NCBI GenBank assembly: GCA_034670025.1
Contig: JAXMOE010000001.1
Span: 372,001-436,000 of the forward strand
Direction: 5' to 3'
Source: PGYR01 sp034670025
GTDB lineage: Bacteria > Bacteroidota > Ignavibacteria > Kapaibacteriales > UBA2268
Length of the DNA: 64,000 bases
Shown here: piece by piece, positions 34,539 through 43,248 of the stretch
How positions within the stretch are numbered: the first letter of the stretch is position 1
How the letters are laid out: every line of letters begins with the position of its first letter
The notes under the pieces: model-generated
Told to the model about the DNA's origin: nothing
The model's input: only the letters and a program-made list of their open reading frames with translations
Databases searched by the model: none
Translations under genes and position numbers: made by a program

Positions 34539-35880
34539 ATTCTATTACTAATAAAAAGCTGTCTTGATTTTTGTTTGGTAGATTAAACTCTAACTTATCG
34601 AATGGATTTAAAGTTATGTTACTTGAATTGATGGAATTTAGATATTGGTATATAGTGTTTTCATCTGTATAGATTGACAAAACTTTGTTTTTATTACTAT
34701 TTATGTGTTTTGTTAATTCGTTTAATTCTGAAGTATAAATATAACTCAAACTATGAATCAGATTATATTCAATCCGAAATTCCTTCTTACCAATTGTTAG
34801 GCTGTCATTAAGTAATAAAGTAGTCAAACTTTCAGGTTTGGCACTTGTTTCTACTAATTCTTTAGGAATGGTTATTTTAGATAGCTTACTATTCAGAATT
34901 TTATCAATTACTAACTCACTATCTGATAATAATTTAAACTCAACATTCTTATCACTTAAATTCTTAAGCTGCACATAGATTACTATTTTTTGCTTGTTAC
35001 TAAAATTAGCATACCTTTTCTCTGAAGTCTTAAGATTTTCATAACTTATAACATCAAACTGAAAATTAGTAGCACTTCTCTCAACATTATCTATTAACTC
35101 AAAGGCAATTATATTTGATTCAATTGGAACAGAATTTATTATTTTTGAATCATATTTATTGCCGACTACATAGCTAACACCTAAGTTAAATAGTAAACTA
35201 TTAGTATTCCAAATCAAATCATTATCAATGATATTATTAAAACTATAGTTATACTTTACACTACCATTCAAAAAAAGTGAATTATCTGAATTCATTGGCA
35301 ACTTGATATTTAGAGTGGGGAGAAGACCAAAAGTCGATGTTATATTACTAATGGTTGTATCTTTTTCATCCCTAATACGACTTTGTTCATTAATAAAAAT
35401 ACCAGCATCTTCTGGTTTTGAAATCCTTTCAAGAGTAGATATGCTATAATCTGATATTGAAGTATTGTATGCTACTCCAAGCGTAAAATATAGATTACTC
35501 GTAACGTTATAACCAATATTTAAAACTGAGAGTAAATTATCTGTATTATATTCAAATAGATGTTCAAATTCACCTTCGACTTTTTTTCCATCTATATTAA
35601 TTAGTTCAGATTCTGTTTTGATTAGAGTTGAGTTGAATAGCAGATAGTTAGATTCTATTCCAATAAATAATTGATCAGATAGATAGTAATTATAATATAC
35701 ATTTATTCCATTGAGGTTGCCAATCCCTTCGGCACTACCTTTATAGAAGTAATCATCAAACAAAATATTATCTGATTCGACTGACTCATAATTGTAACCT
35801 AAGCTATAACCTAAGCCCAGTTCATGAGAGTTATGAGATATGGGGGCCATCAGTAATAATATGTTAAGTAAAGCAAGCAT
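34537..35880 (-). CDS. outer-membrane beta-barrel protein, unrecognised family
   Basis: A 447-residue protein with a short signal sequence (LLNILLLMAPIS). Residues 20-235 alternate polar and hydrophobic residues in repeated strands with turns (GLGYSLGYNYES, GINVYYNYYLSDQLFIGIES, SVLNIGYNVTSNLYFTLGVAYN, LFNLGVSYVVGN), as in porin-like barrels. Residues 240-447 form a separate beta-rich domain with no motif I can name. No relatives recognised. It lies 12 bases downstream of ribE on the same strand. Confidence 0.65.
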   Translation of the reverse strand: MLALLNILLLMAPISHNSHELGLGYSLGYNYESVESDNILFDDYFYKGSAEGIGNLNGINVYYNYYLSDQLFIGIESNYLLFNSTLIKTESELINIDGKKVEGEFEHLFEYNTDNLLSVLNIGYNVTSNLYFTLGVAYNTSISDYSISTLERISKPEDAGIFINEQSRIRDEKDTTISNITSTFGLLPTLNIKLPMNSDNSLFLNGSVKYNYSFNNIIDNDLIWNTNSLLFNLGVSYVVGNKYDSKIINSVPIESNIIAFELIDNVERSATNFQFDVISYENLKTSEKRYANFSNKQKIVIYVQLKNLSDKNVEFKLLSDSELVIDKILNSKLSKITIPKELVETSAKPESLTTLLLNDSLTIGKKEFRIEYNLIHSLSYIYTSELNELTKHINSNKNKVLSIYTDENTIYQYLNSINSSNITLNPFDKLEFNLPNKNQDSFLLVIE

Positions 35881-35892
35881 TTTTGTGATTTA

Positions 35893-36486
35893 CTAATCTC
35901 TATATTTTAGTATATTCTCAACATATTTTCCAATTATATCATATTCTAAATTAACCGAATCACCAATTTTTAAGTCACTAAAAATAGTATTCTCGTAAGT
36001 GTGGGGGATAATGGCAACATTAAATATGTTATCATTTATTGATGCAATAGTTAAGCTAACTCCGTTGATAGTAATTGAACCTCTTTCGACTATATATTTT
36101 CTACTATTCCCAGGAATAGTGAAAGAATAAATCCAGTTTTCTGTTTTGTGCTTAATATCAGCAACTTGAGCTATTTCATCAACGTGTCCTTGGACATAGT
36201 GGCCCCCAAAACGTTTTTCGGCTTTCATTGCTCTTTCTAAGTTAACTGCATGACCAACTCGTAAGTTTGATAGATTAGTTTTTCTCATAGTTTCTTCGAC
36301 AGCAGTCACTCTAAAACTATTAGAATTAAATTCGACTACTGTGAGACATACACCATTAATTGCAATAGAATCATCTATTGACATATCTGTATTGATTTCT
36401 GAAGATTTGAGAATAATATTTATTGCTTCGCCACTTTTATCAATCTTGGAAATTTTTCCTAACTCTTCAATTAATCCAGTAAACAT
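35893..36486 (-). CDS. ribE: riboflavin synthase alpha chain
   Basis: A 197-residue protein made of two lumazine-binding repeats: MFTGLIEELG with DSIAINGVCLTV and FGGHYVQGHVDE in the first, and GSITINGVSLTI and FSDLKIGDSVNLEYD in the second. It converts two molecules of dimethylribityllumazine into riboflavin and its pyrimidine precursor. Length is a little short but complete. The ATG shares one base with the rnr stop (TAATG). Confidence 0.96.
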   Translation of the reverse strand: MFTGLIEELGKISKIDKSGEAINIILKSSEINTDMSIDDSIAINGVCLTVVEFNSNSFRVTAVEETMRKTNLSNLRVGHAVNLERAMKAEKRFGGHYVQGHVDEIAQVADIKHKTENWIYSFTIPGNSRKYIVERGSITINGVSLTIASINDNIFNVAIIPHTYENTIFSDLKIGDSVNLEYDIIGKYVENILKYRD

Positions 36487-38612
36487 TATAATTTCTCTAT
36501 AAATTTAAAATCTATCTGTGATTTGGCAACGTTTGCATTAGCTATTTGCACTTTTACTCTGGTTCCAATAGTGAAAGTTTGTTTATTGCGTTTACCAACA
36601 AACTTTAGGTTCTTTTCATCAAATCTATAATAATCATCTTTTAGTTCTTTGATATGAAGTAAACCTTCAACATTCATATCTTCTAATAACAGGAATAGAC
36701 CGAAATTAAGTATTCCTGTTACCGTACCAACAAACTCTTCACCAATTTTATTTCTTACTAATATAACAGATGCTAACTTGTTGCTGGTTCGTTCAGCTTC
36801 CATCGAGTTTCTTTCAGTTGCTGAAATATGATCAGAAATTGATTTTACAAATGGTTTTAGGTACTCAATTCTACCATTACTAATTTTTCCATCTGCATTC
36901 ATATATTCTTTTAGAAGTCGGTGTATTACTAAATCAGCATACCTCCTTATGGGAGAAGTAAAGTGAGTATAGTTCTCAAATCCTAACCCAAAGTGTCCAT
37001 AATTACTCTGTGAGTAAATTGCTTTAGCCATAGATCTGATTAAAACTTGATTAATAGCAGGGGAGTGAGGACTATCCTGGAATCTATTAATAATATTATT
37101 CAAATCACTTGATCTGACTTCTTTTATCTTTTTGAATTTAGTATTTGTCAAATTGCCAACAAATTGGACAGCCTCATTAACTAAGTTTCTGTCTGGGTCT
37201 TCGTGGACTCTATAAATAAATGGTAGTTTGCCTTTTTTATTATTTTTCTTACTTATATCTAAAAGAAATAATGTAACTGCCCTGTTAGCAAGTAACATAA
37301 ATTCTTCTATCATTTGTGTTGCTTTGGAAGGCTTTTTTAGTTTGTTATCAATTGGAATCTTGTCTTCATCTAAAATGAATTTTACTTCTGAACTAGAAAA
37401 GTTAATACCACCGTTTTTAAATCTTTGTTTCCTTAGCTTTTTTGAAAGTATTGACAACTCACGTAGTAAAGTATCATTTTTATCTTTTTTGCCTTCTATA
37501 ACATCTAAAGCTTCTTCATAAGAGTACCTAGATTTACTATTGATAAGTGTTTCACTAAGTTCATAATGAACTAGCTCATTTTCACTGTTTAACGTCATAA
37601 ATACTGAAAAAGCATATCTGTCAACATTAGGTTTTAGTGAACATAGTTCATTTGATAAATTCTCGGGTAACATTGGCACAACTCTGTCAACTAAGTAAGT
37701 GCTATTGCCACGCTCTCTTGCCTCTATATCTGTTGCAGAATTTTCAACAACATAGTGACTTACATCAGCTATGTGTACACCTAAGACTCTATTACCTTTT
37801 TTATCTAAATCAAGTGAGATTGCGTCATCAAAGTCCTTTGCATCAAATGGATCGATCGTGAAGATATTTTTATCTCTAATATCTAATCTAGTTTTCGGTA
37901 AGTTTTTGGCTGTTGGTTCTTTTGCTTTGCTTGTTTCTTTAAGTACATTTTTTGGGAATTCCTGCTCTAATCCATATTCTACGAGTATAGAGTCAAATGA
38001 TTTCCGTAATTCTTTATTTTCATTTTTCATATAAGTTATTTCTACTTTAGGAACTGATGAGTCAGATATATCGCTTAATATTTCAGCGTTTACTTTTGAT
38101 CCATCAATTAAATTAATATTCTCTTTAACTAAGACAATTAAGTCCTGTTGATATTTGTTAGGGTCAGTTTTTAGATAGAAAAATTCATCGTGTTTTTCTA
38201 TTCTGCCCGTAATTTTTTGTTGTTTTCTATTGAGTACTTTTAGTACTTTACCTTTGTTGTTTGTGCCATCTGTGTATCCCACTAATACCTGATCACCATT
38301 TATAGCATTATTAAAATCCGTGGGGGGGATGGTGATTTTTGAATATTTATTGCCAACACTGACTAATATGTAAGAGTAATTAGGCGAATAATTGAAATAG
38401 CCCTCAACTATTTCATCACTATTGCTTAACTTATAATTCCCACAATCATTGATAATTAAGCTGTTCTTTATAAGCAACTCTAATGCTGAATGAAATTGAA
38501 CAGTACTTTTCTTGTCAATCTTCAGCTTTCGTTTGAGATTTTCTAAAGAAATTGGATGTAAATTATCATTGATAAGTGATAATATTTTTTCAGCTATTAA
38601 TTCAATTCCCAT
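36486..38612 (-). CDS. rnr: ribonuclease R
   Basis: A 708-residue 3'-to-5' exoribonuclease. The RNB catalytic segment IFTIDPFDAKDFDDAISL with its metal-binding aspartates is near residue 248; HIADVSHYV, RGNSTYLVDRVVPMLP and FTSPIRRYADL follow; an S1 domain closes the protein (EEFVGTVTGILNFGLFL). An N-terminal winged helix (about 1-65) and a cold-shock domain precede the catalytic part. It degrades structured RNA in the cytoplasm. It is 3 bases downstream of the GAF protein gene and coupled to ribE. Confidence 0.95.
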   Translation of the reverse strand: MGIELIAEKILSLINDNLHPISLENLKRKLKIDKKSTVQFHSALELLIKNSLIINDCGNYKLSNSDEIVEGYFNYSPNYSYILVSVGNKYSKITIPPTDFNNAINGDQVLVGYTDGTNNKGKVLKVLNRKQQKITGRIEKHDEFFYLKTDPNKYQQDLIVLVKENINLIDGSKVNAEILSDISDSSVPKVEITYMKNENKELRKSFDSILVEYGLEQEFPKNVLKETSKAKEPTAKNLPKTRLDIRDKNIFTIDPFDAKDFDDAISLDLDKKGNRVLGVHIADVSHYVVENSATDIEARERGNSTYLVDRVVPMLPENLSNELCSLKPNVDRYAFSVFMTLNSENELVHYELSETLINSKSRYSYEEALDVIEGKKDKNDTLLRELSILSKKLRKQRFKNGGINFSSSEVKFILDEDKIPIDNKLKKPSKATQMIEEFMLLANRAVTLFLLDISKKNNKKGKLPFIYRVHEDPDRNLVNEAVQFVGNLTNTKFKKIKEVRSSDLNNIINRFQDSPHSPAINQVLIRSMAKAIYSQSNYGHFGLGFENYTHFTSPIRRYADLVIHRLLKEYMNADGKISNGRIEYLKPFVKSISDHISATERNSMEAERTSNKLASVILVRNKIGEEFVGTVTGILNFGLFLLLEDMNVEGLLHIKELKDDYYRFDEKNLKFVGKRNKQTFTIGTRVKVQIANANVAKSQIDFKFIEKL

Positions 38613-38615
38613 CTT

Positions 38616-40583
38616 TTAGTAAACACTAACGGTATTAGAGTTTTCTTTCGAAGCAGAGAGTGCTGTATTTGAATTGTGAATTAGAGTTTCAGTATTAATG
38701 CTGGGTTTCAAGCTGGTAATTCCGACACTAATAGTTAAATTTATTTTTCTTGAATTCAAATCTAATTGTGAACTTGCTATCTTATTTCTCAATTGTTCAG
38801 CCCATAGTTTAGAAGTCTTATCATCTTTTCCAGATAATAGAACATAAATCTGTTTATCGATAAAACCTGCCGAATCTAACTCTGTTAGACTATTTGAAAT
38901 ATGAGAAGTAGTAAATAATACAATTGTATTCATTACATCTGGGTTGGTGAAATCAATTGATTCATATTCATCTATTGCTATGGACACTAGACTACTGCTA
39001 AAATGAAATTTATCAACTCTTTGTTTCTCTTTTTCCAATTCTTGTTTAAGTTTCTTACCTGACAACATACCTGTTTCAGGATCAGAATCTAACCCGTTAA
39101 GCAAAAGACTTTTCAATTTGATGTTTTCTAACTTCGACACACAAATATTACATAGAAGTTTGATGAAGTTTCTTAATTCTTCATCGATATAAGATTTAGA
39201 TTCAATAACTACTAAGCCATAATTATCAATACTAGTAGAAAGGGGAACTATGTATAAAAAATTCTTATTACCAATGCTAATATTATTACTAAGTACAGTA
39301 TCTAAATTTTCATTTTTCCCGAAGTAATCTTCGTTTGAGAAAATGCATTTTTCAGATAATGTTGATTGTATATCAATAACTTCTGAGTTAATATCTTTAT
39401 TTGAGTTATGCTTAATTCTATATTGATTACTTTCTTTGTTAATTACATAGCAATTAGAATCAGGTAATGTATTAATTAATTGCTTATAAATATTTGTAAA
39501 TAATTTTGAATCATTCTCTAATTCAGAATCTAATTCAAAATTATTCAGTTTGTTGTAATATTTTGACTGTTGTGCCAAATCATATTTGTCAGAGTATGAC
39601 CTAATAAGACCAGAAATTAATTTAGCAAAATGCCCCATAAAGCTAACCATTATACCGTCATAAGCATCGGTGTGTTTCGAGTCTGCTGTTAAAACTCCAA
39701 TGACATTCTTATCATATATAACAGGAATACCAATAAATGAATTAGTACCAGAGTTAGATTTATAATATGGTAAGAGGTCGATTTCTGCAGCTGGGTTAAT
39801 ATCGGTTAAAATCTCAGGCTTTATATCTTTAGCAATTTGCATAACTACATCATTACTTGACTTAATTTTAGTTTTAATCGGTAGAATATGCTTACTCTCA
39901 GTTGCGAATGAATTCAATATCAAGGATTCTGTTTGCTCATCAAAAAAGAAAAAACAAGCTGTTTTTGTATTGCTAACAGAGCGAATTGCCATCAAAATAC
40001 GCTTTATAAATACTTCAAATTCTTTATCAGGATGATCTTTTAGTAACGGTAATTCTTCAAATAGACTTTGGGTTGGAATTTCTATATTGCTTGTTCTGAA
40101 TTTAGGACGAGTTGATTTAATTTGTAATTCTTCTTCTTTGATTGGCTTTTCTTCATTTTTGAAAGTTTTTTCAGCTATATCTTTTTGGGTTACTTCATTT
40201 TTCTGATCTTTATTTACAATTCTGAAACCTTCTTCCGTCCCCATTGTGTTCTTTGATTCTGCAATTTTTACTTTTTTCTCAACCTGCTTCGACTCATCAA
40301 AATTTTCTATCACTTTTCTTACAGCTTCTGGACTCTTTTTTACTGTAATTTTAAAATTTGGTGCAGGGGTTGATTTGAATTTAGATTGTACAGCAGAAGA
40401 CATCCTTGTAGTTAACTTCATAAGTAGAGTAACTATACCTAAGATGGAAATACTGATACCAATAAGTTTTATTGCTATTTCTGAAATGAAAAAAGCTATA
40501 ATGACTCCAATTAGTATCATACCAATAGGCAATATATCACTTGGAATTAATAGTGCTTGTAGTTCTTTTAGCTTTTTTGACAT
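38616..40583 (-). CDS. membrane protein with GAF domains and degenerate GGDEF-like domain
   Basis: About 655 residues. Two membrane helices at the N-terminus (SDILPIGMILIGVIIAFF, IGISISILGIVTLL), a charged linker, a GAF domain at about 205-340, a second GAF-like region at about 350-480 and a C-terminal domain with the GGDEF fold start (DPETGMLSGKKLKQELEKE) but with the GG(D/E)EF site replaced by GFIDKQIYVLL, so diguanylate cyclase activity is unlikely. It probably acts as a receptor or scaffold. I start at the ATG at 40583; a GTG at 40613 would leave almost no leader behind the promoter at 40624-40655. Confidence 0.75.
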   Translation of the reverse strand: MSKKLKELQALLIPSDILPIGMILIGVIIAFFISEIAIKLIGISISILGIVTLLMKLTTRMSSAVQSKFKSTPAPNFKITVKKSPEAVRKVIENFDESKQVEKKVKIAESKNTMGTEEGFRIVNKDQKNEVTQKDIAEKTFKNEEKPIKEEELQIKSTRPKFRTSNIEIPTQSLFEELPLLKDHPDKEFEVFIKRILMAIRSVSNTKTACFFFFDEQTESLILNSFATESKHILPIKTKIKSSNDVVMQIAKDIKPEILTDINPAAEIDLLPYYKSNSGTNSFIGIPVIYDKNVIGVLTADSKHTDAYDGIMVSFMGHFAKLISGLIRSYSDKYDLAQQSKYYNKLNNFELDSELENDSKLFTNIYKQLINTLPDSNCYVINKESNQYRIKHNSNKDINSEVIDIQSTLSEKCIFSNEDYFGKNENLDTVLSNNISIGNKNFLYIVPLSTSIDNYGLVVIESKSYIDEELRNFIKLLCNICVSKLENIKLKSLLLNGLDSDPETGMLSGKKLKQELEKEKQRVDKFHFSSSLVSIAIDEYESIDFTNPDVMNTIVLFTTSHISNSLTELDSAGFIDKQIYVLLSGKDDKTSKLWAEQLRNKIASSQLDLNSRKINLTISVGITSLKPSINTETLIHNSNTALSASKENSNTVSVY

Positions 40584-40623
40584 TATAAATTTGGTAATTG
40601 AATAATTATTCACAGATTATTAC

Positions 40624-40655
40624 CAAATATACTTGATTTGTGTTACTCTTTCAAA
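40624..40655 (-). promoter_or_regulatory. Bacteroidota-type promoter for the GAF-rnr-ribE operon
   Basis: Read on the minus strand, TTTG (40655-40652) and TATATTTG (40631-40624) are 20 bases apart, a perfect TTTG-N20-TAnnTTTG. Predicted transcription start is near 40618, giving a leader of about 35 bases to the ATG at 40583. Confidence 0.65.
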
Positions 40656-40680
40656 TAATTGCATAAATAGTAGCTTTTAA

Positions 40681-41634
40681 TTAAAAACTAAATCTCTTTA
40701 GCAAATCCCAAGTGTAAGTTGTTTCAATTATTTCTTTGTATTTTAAACCGCTTATTTTACCTTCAACTAATGATTTTAAATTTGCCCTTACATACTTAAC
40801 TGTTCCGCCAGTATATAAATCTGTTTTCATGTTTCCAGTTGATAAAATATTTTCAATAGTACCATATTTATCTAAATCTGAAAAATAGTAATTATCATTT
40901 GGACTAATTAATGACAAACTATCTAATTCAGTTTCAATATGATACTCACCATTTTTATACCCAATAAACTTATTTGTTACTTCACCATTAATTGGCGTAC
41001 TATTGATAGACATTCTCATTTCAGAAGTCCAAGTAGTATCATTATCTACATCAAAAGTTGGGTAAACTCCTTTGGTTACATCAAATTTAAAAATTAGTGT
41101 TTCATCACTTAGTGCTTTTAATAAGAAATCTCTTTTTTTAGAATCTTCAATTTTTGAATGTATTTTTCTTTCGTCTAATAATTTTTCGCCACCAACCTTT
41201 GCTACATTACCGTAAGGTGAATATGTAAATTCAAAATTTTGATTATTTGAAAGAAAACTCATTAAAAAGTCTAAATCGGTTATAGGCATTGGTGCTTCAA
41301 AATCTTGTGTAAAGTAACTTATTTTCTTCTTAGGTGAATCAAATTCATATTTCATAGAATCAGTAGAAATTTCTAACTTTAAGAAACCATTCCCATCTTT
41401 ATCTGCTGGTACAAACACATTATACCAATAAGTTATTTTTTTATTATATTTATTAACAGTACTATCTTCAAACACTCTTGTTACTTTGACATTTTCGGTA
41501 AACCTATAAGTATGATATACTAATGTTTTCATACCAAATGAAACATCATAGGTTACTTTGTTGTCTTCTTGTTGAGATATTAAATTTGAGGTCAATATTA
41601 GAATGGTTAAAATAAAAAGTAATACATTTTTCAT
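40681..41634 (-). CDS. secreted protein of unknown function
   Basis: A 317-residue exported protein with a signal peptide (LLFILTILILTSNLISQ). The remainder is beta-rich and soluble-looking, with repeated short strands and no cysteines or catalytic signature that I can recognise. Its pattern (FKFDVTKGVYPTFDVDNDTTW, then a long sheet) recalls DUF6263-like lipid- or sterol-binding secreted proteins, but I do not claim that. It is transcribed alone between ndk and the GAF protein gene. Confidence 0.7.
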   Translation of the reverse strand: MKNVLLFILTILILTSNLISQQEDNKVTYDVSFGMKTLVYHTYRFTENVKVTRVFEDSTVNKYNKKITYWYNVFVPADKDGNGFLKLEISTDSMKYEFDSPKKKISYFTQDFEAPMPITDLDFLMSFLSNNQNFEFTYSPYGNVAKVGGEKLLDERKIHSKIEDSKKRDFLLKALSDETLIFKFDVTKGVYPTFDVDNDTTWTSEMRMSINSTPINGEVTNKFIGYKNGEYHIETELDSLSLISPNDNYYFSDLDKYGTIENILSTGNMKTDLYTGGTVKYVRANLKSLVEGKISGLKYKEIIETTYTWDLLKRFSF

Positions 41635-41726
41635 AATTGTTTGAAATTTAGTTAATGGTTAGATTTAATACGTTGTTGTGATTATAAAGTTACTCAAATA
41701 AAGACGATTCGTTTATAAAAATCAAA

Positions 41727-41764
41727 CAAAAAAAAAGCTCTGTTATTTTTTACATAACAGAGCT
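41727..41764 (-). terminator. intrinsic terminator after ndk
   Basis: On the minus strand an 11-base stem (arms 41754-41764 and 41736-41746, AGCTCTGTTAT and complement) with a 7-base loop is followed by a T-run (41736-41727). It lies 20 bases after the ndk stop. Confidence 0.93.
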
Positions 41765-41783
41765 AATAATAATCATTAGGTAA

Positions 41784-42209
41784 CTATTTCAAATTAACTA
41801 ATTCAGCTCTTGAGAAGAAAAAGTTAGTTTCAATAGCAGCATTTTCATCTGAATCAGAACCATGGATAGCATTAGCTTCTATTCCAGCACCATAAAGCTT
41901 TCTGATAGTTCCTTCTTCTGCTTCATCTGGGTTAGTTGCACCAATTAGCTTACGAAAGTCTTCGACAGCATTTTCTTTTTCTAAAGAAATAGGTACTACT
42001 GGTCCACTAGTCATATATTCAATTAATTCACCATAGAAAGGTCTTTCTTTGTGAATTTCATAAAAAGCGCCAGCTTGGCTTTCAGAAAGTTTAATTAACT
42101 TCATACCGTTAACCTTAAAACCAGCTTGAGTTATCTTAGCTACTATTTCACCGATAACATTTTTTGCAACTGCATCGGGTTTAATTATTGCTATAGTTTT
42201 ATTTGACAT
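41784..42209 (-). CDS. ndk: nucleoside diphosphate kinase
   Basis: A 141-residue enzyme that balances nucleoside triphosphates by transferring the gamma-phosphate through an active-site histidine, seen in NAIHGSDSDENA near residue 117. KTIAIIKPDAV, RPFYGELIEYMTSGP and GTIRKLYG are also present. An AAGGAT site precedes the start. It lies 54 bases downstream of sucD and is followed by a strong terminator, so sucD-ndk forms a transcription unit. Confidence 0.97.
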   Translation of the reverse strand: MSNKTIAIIKPDAVAKNVIGEIVAKITQAGFKVNGMKLIKLSESQAGAFYEIHKERPFYGELIEYMTSGPVVPISLEKENAVEDFRKLIGATNPDEAEEGTIRKLYGAGIEANAIHGSDSDENAAIETNFFFSRAELVNLK

Positions 42210-42263
42210 TTTAAATTATCCTTATTGTTCTTTTATATTAATACTATTAATTGTTTTCTAAAA

Positions 42264-43163
42264 TTATAATCCTAATGCTTTTTTAGCTGTAGTTCCTAAA
42301 GTACCAGGAGTATCTACAACATGAATACCTGCATCTTTCATGACAGCAATTTTGTCTTCTGCAGAACCTTCGCCACCAGAAACTATAGCTCCCGCATGCC
42401 CCATTCTTCTTCCTGGAGGTGCTGTTTTTCCTGCTATAAAGCCAACAACTGGTTTTTTTACATTGTGTTTAATGTATTCAGCTGCTTCTTCTTCTGCTGT
42501 ACCACCAATTTCACCAATCATAACAATACATTCAGTTTCGTCATCTTCATTGAATAATTTAATTGCATCAATGAACTGAGTACCAATTATTGGATCTCCA
42601 CCAATACCAATACAAGTAGTTTGACCAAGTCCCTCGTCAGTTAGCTGCTTTACAGCTTCATAAGTCAAGGTACCACTTCTTGAAACTAATCCAACCTTAC
42701 CTTTTGAGTGTATAAAGCCAGGCATAATACCAATTTTCGCCTCACCTGGAGTGATAACACCTGGACAATTAGGTCCAATTAGTCTTGAATTTGAATTTTC
42801 TAATGCCGATTTTACTGTAATCATATCTTTAACTGGAATCCCTTCTGTAATACAGATTATTAATGGAATTTCAGCTTCAATTGATTCTAATATAGCATCA
42901 GCAGCAAATGGCGGAGGTACAAAAATTACGGCTGCATTAGCACCTGTAGTTTCTACCGCTTCTTTACAAGTATTGAATACATCAACTTCTTTTTCAAATT
43001 GATTTATATCATTTCCTTTATATTTATTTCCACCTTTGCCTGGTGTAACCCCTGCTACTACGTTAGTACCATATTCTAACATTTGCATAGTATGAAAAGT
43101 TCCTTCAGAACCAGTTATACCTTGTACCAATAATTTGGTTTCTTTGTTTACTAATACGCTCAT
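42264..43163 (-). CDS. sucD: succinate-CoA ligase (ADP/GDP-forming) alpha subunit
   Basis: A 299-residue subunit with the CoA-binding Rossmann domain (LVQGITGSEGTFHTMQM, VAGVTPGKGG) and the phospho-histidine region (GHAGAIVSGGEGSAEDK). It makes succinate and ATP or GTP from succinyl-CoA in the citric-acid cycle. The beta subunit gene sucC is not in the window, which is a common split arrangement in Bacteroidota. It shares a transcript with ndk. Confidence 0.96.
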   Translation of the reverse strand: MSVLVNKETKLLVQGITGSEGTFHTMQMLEYGTNVVAGVTPGKGGNKYKGNDINQFEKEVDVFNTCKEAVETTGANAAVIFVPPPFAADAILESIEAEIPLIICITEGIPVKDMITVKSALENSNSRLIGPNCPGVITPGEAKIGIMPGFIHSKGKVGLVSRSGTLTYEAVKQLTDEGLGQTTCIGIGGDPIIGTQFIDAIKLFNEDDETECIVMIGEIGGTAEEEAAEYIKHNVKKPVVGFIAGKTAPPGRRMGHAGAIVSGGEGSAEDKIAVMKDAGIHVVDTPGTLGTTAKKALGL

Positions 43164-43204
43164 TTATATTATATTGTTAATTGTTAATTTACTATTTGAA
43201 TTTT

Positions 43205-43234
43205 CAAAGTTAACTAAATTTCAATTAATTTCAA
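43205..43234 (-). promoter_or_regulatory. Bacteroidota-type promoter for sucD-ndk
   Basis: On the minus strand TTG (43234-43232) and TAACTTTG (43212-43205) are spaced by 19 bases, matching the -33/-7 pattern. Predicted start near 43198, about 35 bases before the sucD ATG. Confidence 0.55.
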
Positions 43235-43248
43235 CATACATACTTTAT

